DNA of 12,029 nucleotides. Source: an uncultured Chloroflexota bacterium. GTDB lineage: Bacteria; Chloroflexota; Anaerolineae; Anaerolineales; Anaerolineaceae. The notes under the pieces are model-generated. The model saw nothing but the letters and a program-made list of their open reading frames with translations, did no database searches and was not told the DNA's origin. Made by a program: the position numbers and the translations under genes. The stretch spans positions 1 to 12,029 of the forward strand of contig CADBKS010000079.1 in assembly GCA_902795255.1 (NCBI GenBank). Direction: 5' to 3'. Shown in pieces: positions 8,501 to 12,029 of this stretch; position 1 is the stretch's first letter, and each line of letters starts with the position of its first letter.

Positions 8501-8770
8501 AACATCATGGCAGACGGCTGCGTAGATCCCTTTGATCTTATTAGCCGCCAGACTCATTCCTACGCCGGATCCGCATACAAAAATCCCCTTATCCGCTTCA
8601 CCGCTAAGGATCTTCTGCGCAGCAAGGTACGCGTAATCCGGAAAGTCGACGCTTGTCCCGGAGTCCGTCCCGACGTCGATCACTTCACAGCCGCATTCGC
8701 GAATCGTTTTGTGTACTGTTTCTTTGAGATCGAAGCCTGCATGGTCAAACGCAGTTACAATTTTTCGCAT
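5567..8770 (-). CDS. Trifunctional RpiB-transaldolase-glucose-6-phosphate isomerase fusion
   Basis: One 1067-residue chain with three complete sugar-phosphate enzymes. Residues 1-148 are ribose-5-phosphate isomerase B: D9-H10, catalytic C66 in VCGSGVGMSLAANK, H99 and a normal RpiB tail with R137/R138. After a short linker, residues about 155-520 are transaldolase of the actinobacterial type: QSIWLDNIRRG (164-174), ITSNPTIF (193-200), E260, Schiff-base lysine K291 in MIKFPVT, NLTLVFSPER (313-322) and VFVSRID (353-359). Residues about 530-1067 are phosphoglucose isomerase: SIS motifs GMGGSSL (600-606) and SSKSGST (651-657), GGRFSALTPFGLLP (713-726), AESSGKE (797-803, probable catalytic E798) and HSTGQMHKGG (997-1006). 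The reactions are ribulose-5-P/ribose-5-P, sedoheptulose-7-P plus glyceraldehyde-3-P to erythrose-4-P plus fructose-6-P, and fructose-6-P/glucose-6-P, all cytoplasmic. Tal-Pgi fusions are known (for example in Gluconobacter); the added RpiB is unusual. ATG at 8770 with AGGA ribosome site, 16 bases after the dehydrogenase. Confidence 0.95.
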   Translation of the reverse strand: MRKIVTAFDHAGFDLKETVHKTIRECGCEVIDVGTDSGTSVDFPDYAYLAAQKILSGEADKGIFVCGSGVGMSLAANKIKGIYAAVCHDVYSAHQAVEHDDLNVLCLGSRVIGSALAHDLITAYLSASFNNMPNQIRRMDKVRKIEEGKYEPKNNSLRVFELGQSIWLDNIRRGMIKNGKIAADIRHGIIRGITSNPTIFRKAVNESRDYENALTPMALSNTAPEDIYTQLVVEDARNAADLFRELYIQSKGNEGFVSLEISPLLAHDTEGTIAEAKSIWKAVNRPNLMIKFPVTDESLPAVTELTAAGLNLNLTLVFSPERYEQAANAYIDGLQKRLNQGETISKIRSVVSVFVSRIDTKVDALLAEKGFSSRNLIGKTGIRNAQRIYSKSTEIFNAERFSAVRERGGNPQRVLWASTGTKNPQYKTTYYAEALIGENTVCTLPPATLEAFLRSGSVAKTLPADPNETASFFEELESTGIDLNSVFAQLETEGADGFVKDYRETLATIRSRCEAIQEGILPLGHAIEETFSKLDRDAVMRRIFSKDPTVWTFNTQAFSEIRNRLGWLDTFKNTESAFPDYTALRSELKKEGISRILLIGMGGSSLAPEVSANVFEEETDIKLQIIDSTDPIQVNCAMADHDPASTFYIVSSKSGSTAEVRALLDYFYCESRKVLGSNTGRHFIAITDPGTALEKTAREFGFRRIFLSDISVGGRFSALTPFGLLPAVLTGLDPKQISLKVNEIMKSCSPSLSANKNEGAALGSFIGTAACLGRDKLTILTDEAFRSFGTWLEQLIAESSGKENKGIIPIDNEPEPGSRDYADDRCFVYINYNNSRADEIHKIRQQGHPVIEIAIESKYDLFSEFYRWEIAVSVACGILGINAFDQPNVQSSKKRTAAKINEYHETGQLCEPEAVWSDDETEIWTPEQLPHIAECKTYNDVINGFIRQSTAGRDYIAVNAYLPRNPETTEWLENLRSVILRTTGCAVTAGFGPRYLHSTGQMHKGGPNSGLFIQIVADHQEDIEIPNEDLRFGILERAQALGDLEALTENNRRVIRIRFRNGLPKKD
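5571..5577 (-). promoter_or_regulatory. Ribosome binding site fixing the TTG start of the SPOUT methyltransferase
   Basis: On the minus strand AGAAGGA lies 7 bases before the TTG at 5563-5561 and sits inside the last codons of the upstream fusion gene. No in-frame ATG near the N-terminus has a comparable site, and this start keeps the first zinc-ribbon cysteine pair intact. Confidence 0.7.
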
Positions 8771-8786
8771 TCCCGTCCGTCCTTGC

Positions 8787-9818
8787 TCATGGATTCAGTA
8801 TTACTTTAAGATTATTTCCATGTTCTGAGTAAAGTTTTTCAAACCAGTAAGCGCCTTCTGACAGCGGTGCTCTGGTTCCGATGAGTTTGTCTACATCAAT
8901 AAGTTTTCTGGAGATCATGTCCAGGCATGCGGCATATTCTCCGCTTGACGCGCAGGAACCTGTGATATGAAGCTGACCTGTGACAATTGCCTGTAGCGGG
9001 ACAGATACTTTCGGTGACGAATTCCCGATCAGGATGATATCCCCATTGCGCTTGCAGATCTCTATACTGAGGTTGATCGCTTTTTCATTCCCTGCTGCCT
9101 CAAATACATAGTCAACGCCTTTCCCGTTTGTCAGGTCATAAACGGTTTTACGTACATCATCGTTTTGTGTACTCAGGCAGATATCGGCACCGAGCTCTTT
9201 GACAAAATCTCTATTATCCGGAGCATTTTTGACAGCGATGACCGTACTGAAGCCAAAGATCCGGAGTGTCTGGATCAACAGCATTCCGATTTTGCCTGCG
9301 CCCACGACGGCTGCTGTTGCGCCAATGGGGTGGAGTGCCTGATTCGCGGCGTGAAATGCGATGGAAAGGGGCTCGATCATTGCTGCCTGGTCAAAGGTTA
9401 CGTTATCCGGCAGCTTATACAGAATATGCTGCGGAACTGCTATATACTCGGCAAAAGCTCCGTCCCTGCGGTAATCTTCACAGGATACGCCGATGACTTT
9501 GCGGTTCTCGCACAGGTTCACATAACCGCGGCGGCAGGATTCACATTCGTTACAGTAGATCGTTGAGTCAAAAGTCACTCTGTCCCCGATTTTCCAGCCA
9601 GTGACATTTGTTCCGAGCTCCTCAATAACGCCGCTCGCTTCATGTCCCATAATGACCGGAGGACGCCTTCTTCCTGTTGAGCCGTCGTATCCGTGGATAT
9701 CGGATCCGCAGATCCCGCAGGATTTGATCCGGATCAGTACTTCATCCGGTGCGGGCTGCGGCCGTTCCACATCGGTATAGATCATTTTTTTATATTCAGA
9801 CAATACCAGTGCTTTCAT
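8787..9818 (-). CDS. Zinc-dependent medium-chain dehydrogenase, polyol or polyol-phosphate type
   Basis: NAD(P)-dependent oxidoreductase of the medium-chain (MDR) superfamily, closest by look to sorbitol/L-iditol, galactitol-1-phosphate or threonine dehydrogenases. The 343 residues show the catalytic zinc site C37, H59-E60 and E149, with GHEASGVI at 58-65. The structural zinc site has four cysteines (C89, C92, C95, C103), and the Rossmann motif is VVGAGKIG at 171-178. It is the first gene of the minus-strand operon, 16 bases before the RpiB-Tal-Pgi fusion, so a sugar alcohol or its phosphate is a reasonable substrate (inference). A pentitol phosphate would yield ribulose-5-P, the RpiB substrate. 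The ATG at 9818 has only a weak AGGA 11 bases upstream. The gene looks intact. The exact substrate cannot be read from the sequence, and annotation as plain alcohol dehydrogenase would be equally safe. Confidence 0.9.
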   Translation of the reverse strand: MKALVLSEYKKMIYTDVERPQPAPDEVLIRIKSCGICGSDIHGYDGSTGRRRPPVIMGHEASGVIEELGTNVTGWKIGDRVTFDSTIYCNECESCRRGYVNLCENRKVIGVSCEDYRRDGAFAEYIAVPQHILYKLPDNVTFDQAAMIEPLSIAFHAANQALHPIGATAAVVGAGKIGMLLIQTLRIFGFSTVIAVKNAPDNRDFVKELGADICLSTQNDDVRKTVYDLTNGKGVDYVFEAAGNEKAINLSIEICKRNGDIILIGNSSPKVSVPLQAIVTGQLHITGSCASSGEYAACLDMISRKLIDVDKLIGTRAPLSEGAYWFEKLYSEHGNNLKVILNP

Positions 9819-9859
9819 TATTCTCTATGTCCTGAATTCTCCAAAATACTTCTTTTCGA

Positions 9860-9879
9860 TATAATATAATTATTATAAT
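9860..9879. promoter_or_regulatory. AT-rich divergent promoter region between dehydrogenase and histidine kinase genes
   Basis: The 96-base gap (9819-9914) holds TATAAT hexamers on the plus strand at 9860-9865, 9865-9870 and 9874-9879, and one on the minus strand at 9872-9877. TATAAT-T-ATTATA at 9865-9877 is a perfect inverted repeat, so divergent -10 boxes nearly touch. I find no convincing -35 box at 16-18 bases for either direction, so exact promoter assignment is uncertain. Confidence 0.45.
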
Positions 9880-9914
9880 TGCGAAATGAGATCTTACAGG
9901 GATTTTGAGGTGAT

Positions 9915-11525
9915 ATGCTTCAGGACATTCGGATTCGTCAGCGGGATTATTTGATCAGGATCGCTCAGATCCTGACACAGGAACTGGAACTGGAGCCACT
10001 GTTGTGGCAGGTCATTCAGATGGCGGTAGACCTGGTCGGCGGAGAATCCGGTTTTGTGGCTTTATACAGCGACAGAAACGGCTGGCAGATACAGACCCAG
10101 CTGAATCTGTCCGAACCGGAGCTGAAATATATCGAAACATACCTTTCCGGTCTGACAAATGTCGGAACTGCATCGGAGTCTGCGGATCTGCTTTCGATCA
10201 ATATGCTGATCAAGCGGCTGCGCTCAATGAACCTGCCGAATATCGCTGACGGGATCGGTATGCCGCTTATATCGCATGATAAACTGATCGGTACGATCGT
10301 TGTTTTCAGGAGCTATAAGGTAAACTTTACGCCTTATGAAAAAAGCATTCTGAAGGCTTTTACCGAGCAGGCTTCGATTGCGGTGAACAATTCATTCCTG
10401 TATACGGATAATCTTGAAGAGAAAAAACGTCTCGATGCGATCATCCGTTCCGTTGCTGACGGGATCCTGGTGATGAATATTTCTCATAAAGTAGTACTGA
10501 TCAATTCCGCGCTGCGGCGAATGCTGAGCTTGTGGGATGCGAACCTGAACAACTGCTATCATGACGATATCGTGCACTTTGAAAGTATTGAGGACGGGCT
10601 GACACTTGAAGAGGCTGAAGCAGGCGGATGGCCGCTGAGCGCGGAGTCCAAGCATTCTGTCATCGGAAATATCAGAATTCCGGGCACCGAAAAAACGCTG
10701 CCGGTTGAGGTTTCTTACACACCTGTGATGTCGCCGGACAATAAGCATATTCTCAATATCATTGCACTGATCCGGGATATTTCAAAGTTCAAGGAAGCGG
10801 ATGAACTGAAGAATACGTTCATTTCTACGATCAGTCATGAACTGAAAACTCCGGTTGCGATCATTAAAGGGTATGCCTCAACACTGAATCTTGACGGAGC
10901 AAACTGGGATCAGGCCATAATCAGGGAATCCCTGACTGTGATCGAAGAGGAAGCTGACCGTTTGACGGTCATGATCAATGACCTTCTGGATGCCTCACGG
11001 CTGAATTCAGGGTCGCTTAAGCTGCGGAAAACAGATGTATATCTGCCCGAATTGTGCAGCAGCGTGCGCAAGCATATGCTTCCGCAGTGCGCGGATCGTG
11101 ATATTATCGTTCTCTTTGATCCGGATTTTCCTGTTGTGAGCGCTGATGAAGACCGCATTCGTCAGGTAATTACCAATCTGATCTCCAATGCGCTGAAATA
11201 TGCACCCGGAGGCAATATCACGATCAGCGGTACGGTTACGGAAAAGAATGCCGAGATTTCCGTCCTGGACGAAGGTCCCGGACTGACGCCGGAAGATTTG
11301 GTGCATGTGTTCGACCGCTTTTATCGTGCGAAAAAGACCTTTAATACAGTAAAAGGCAATGGGCTTGGCCTGTTCCTCTGCAAAGCGATCATAGAGGCTC
11401 ATGGCGGCCGGATCCGGGTCGATAACCGGACGGATCGGAGCGGAGCTGTTTTTACGTTTACACTCCCGCTGGAGAAAGATGACCGCGTGCGAAATCAGGT
11501 AATTGACTTTTCGAACAATGCCTGA
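9915..11525 (+). CDS. Soluble GAF-PAS sensor histidine kinase
   Basis: Autophosphorylating kinase of a two-component system, apparently cytoplasmic because no membrane helix or signal peptide is seen in its 536 residues. Order: GAF-like sensor (about 24-160), PAS-like domain (about 174-290, ending ALIRDISKFKEAD), HisKA dimerisation domain with phospho-acceptor H308 in ISHELKTPV, and HATPase domain with N box (RQVITNLISNALKYAP, N425), G1 box DEGPGL (452-457), F box FDRFYR (466-471) and G2 box GNGLGL (481-486). All catalytic boxes are intact. The ATG at 9915 has GAGGTGA at 9907-9913 as ribosome site. No response regulator gene lies in the window; the neighbours are a divergent dehydrogenase and a DedA gene, so it is an orphan here. 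The signal it senses is unknown. GAF and PAS borders are judged from overall pattern and are less certain than the kinase core. Confidence 0.93.
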   Translation: MLQDIRIRQRDYLIRIAQILTQELELEPLLWQVIQMAVDLVGGESGFVALYSDRNGWQIQTQLNLSEPELKYIETYLSGLTNVGTASESADLLSINMLIKRLRSMNLPNIADGIGMPLISHDKLIGTIVVFRSYKVNFTPYEKSILKAFTEQASIAVNNSFLYTDNLEEKKRLDAIIRSVADGILVMNISHKVVLINSALRRMLSLWDANLNNCYHDDIVHFESIEDGLTLEEAEAGGWPLSAESKHSVIGNIRIPGTEKTLPVEVSYTPVMSPDNKHILNIIALIRDISKFKEADELKNTFISTISHELKTPVAIIKGYASTLNLDGANWDQAIIRESLTVIEEEADRLTVMINDLLDASRLNSGSLKLRKTDVYLPELCSSVRKHMLPQCADRDIIVLFDPDFPVVSADEDRIRQVITNLISNALKYAPGGNITISGTVTEKNAEISVLDEGPGLTPEDLVHVFDRFYRAKKTFNTVKGNGLGLFLCKAIIEAHGGRIRVDNRTDRSGAVFTFTLPLEKDDRVRNQVIDFSNNA

Positions 11526-11534
11526 ATTTTCTTG

Positions 11535-11543
11535 TGATACAAT
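11535..11543 (+). promoter_or_regulatory. Possible extended -10 promoter for the DedA-family gene
   Basis: TGATACAAT matches an extended -10 element (TG-n-TACAAT, one mismatch from TATAAT) 37 bases before the DedA ATG, in the 54-base gap after the kinase gene. No good -35 lies at 17 bases, which extended -10 promoters can tolerate. No terminator is seen after the kinase gene, so read-through from it is also possible. Confidence 0.4.
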
Positions 11544-11579
11544 CATTTAGATTAAATTAAAAAAAGGAAGCTTATTCTG

Positions 11580-12029
11580 ATGAGTTTTACTGATGTAATT
11601 AATTCGATTTACACTTTTTGCCAGAACGCGATGCAGATCCTGGGATATCCCGGTCTGGCGCTCGTTATGTTTCTTGAAAATGTTTTTCCTCCGATCCCGT
11701 CTGAAATCGTACTGCCGCTTGCGGGAACGCTGACTGTTTCAAAGGATCCTTCTGTTGCCCCTCAGTTCAGCATCGTAAGCGTGATCCTCTGGGCCACGCT
11801 CGGATCATTCCTCGGGGCATGGATATGGTACTGGATCGGATACCTGATCAGTGAAGAGCGTGTCCGGCGTCTGCTGCAAAAAATCGGCAAGTACATTATG
11901 ATCACTGAAAAAGATCTGGATACCGCATTGGCATGGTTTGGAAAATATGGTGAATGGTGTGTTTTCTTCGGGCGGATGGTTCCGATCATCCGGACCCTGA
12001 TCTCTGTCCCCGCCGGCCTTTCAAAAATG
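11580..12029 (+). CDS. DedA-family (SNARE-associated/VTT) membrane protein, 3' end missing
   Basis: DedA proteins are polytopic membrane proteins; characterised members recycle undecaprenyl phosphate or scramble phospholipids across the membrane, often proton-coupled. The first 150 residues are present and the frame runs open to the window end; family members are typically near 200 residues. Visible family marks: the re-entrant loop motif ENVFPPIPSEIVLPLAG (33-49, with E33, P40 and E42), a helix near 66-90 with Trp/Tyr-rich WIWYWIGY, and the second signature GRMVPIIRTLISVPAG (131-146) with R132 and R138 matching the two essential arginines of the family. The ATG at 11580 has AAGGAAG at 11564-11570 as ribosome site (9-base spacing). 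It lies 54 bases after the histidine kinase gene on the same strand. Whether it is a UptA-type or PetA-type transporter cannot be decided from this portion. Confidence 0.92.
   Translation, partial: MSFTDVINSIYTFCQNAMQILGYPGLALVMFLENVFPPIPSEIVLPLAGTLTVSKDPSVAPQFSIVSVILWATLGSFLGAWIWYWIGYLISEERVRRLLQKIGKYIMITEKDLDTALAWFGKYGEWCVFFGRMVPIIRTLISVPAGLSKM

Noticed and set aside
11503..11508. TTGACT as a -35 box for the DedA promoter
   Set aside because: It is 29 bases from the TACAAT element, far beyond the 16-18 base range, and lies inside the kinase coding region.

Overview
The window looks like chromosomal DNA from a low- to mid-GC Gram-positive bacterium, most likely a Firmicute of the Clostridia type. 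The main reasons are a cdaA-cdaR pair (membrane diadenylate cyclase and its YbbR-domain partner), strong AG-rich Shine-Dalgarno sites, TTG starts, and a MutS carrying a QLLLF beta-clamp-binding peptide. Genus cannot be set from the sequence alone. No rRNA, tRNA, CRISPR, insertion sequence or phage gene is visible. The window is almost fully coding, and no gap exceeds 100 bases.

Layout. (1) Plus strand, 65-2256: cdaA and cdaR overlap by 4 bases, followed by a probably bidirectional hairpin terminator. The glmM gene that usually follows in Firmicutes is not there. (2) Minus strand, 9818 down to 2338: a tight four-gene unit transcribed as zinc-dependent dehydrogenase, then a giant RpiB-transaldolase-phosphoglucose isomerase fusion, then a zinc-ribbon SPOUT (TrmH/SpoU) RNA methyltransferase, then mutS. 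Gaps are 16 and 3 bases, and the last pair overlap by 8 bases. It converges on cdaAR at the shared terminator. (3) Plus strand, from 9915: a soluble GAF-PAS sensor histidine kinase, divergent from the dehydrogenase across a 96-base AT-rich promoter region, then a DedA-family membrane protein cut off by the window end.

How the genes may work together. The minus-strand unit puts three sugar-phosphate enzymes on one 1067-residue chain: ribose-5-phosphate isomerase B, transaldolase and glucose-6-phosphate isomerase. Transaldolase makes fructose 6-phosphate, which is the isomerase's substrate, so that step could be channelled. The RpiB product needs transketolase, which is absent here, before it can reach transaldolase. 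The upstream polyol-type dehydrogenase may feed a keto-sugar or keto-sugar phosphate into the same route. Co-transcription with an RNA methyltransferase and mutS looks like housekeeping operon packing rather than a pathway. The two plus-strand groups concern cell-envelope homeostasis (c-di-AMP; DedA lipid transport) and signalling.

The most notable object is the RpiB-Tal-Pgi triple fusion. Tal-Pgi two-domain proteins are known; I cannot tell without a search how widespread the version with an added RpiB domain is.
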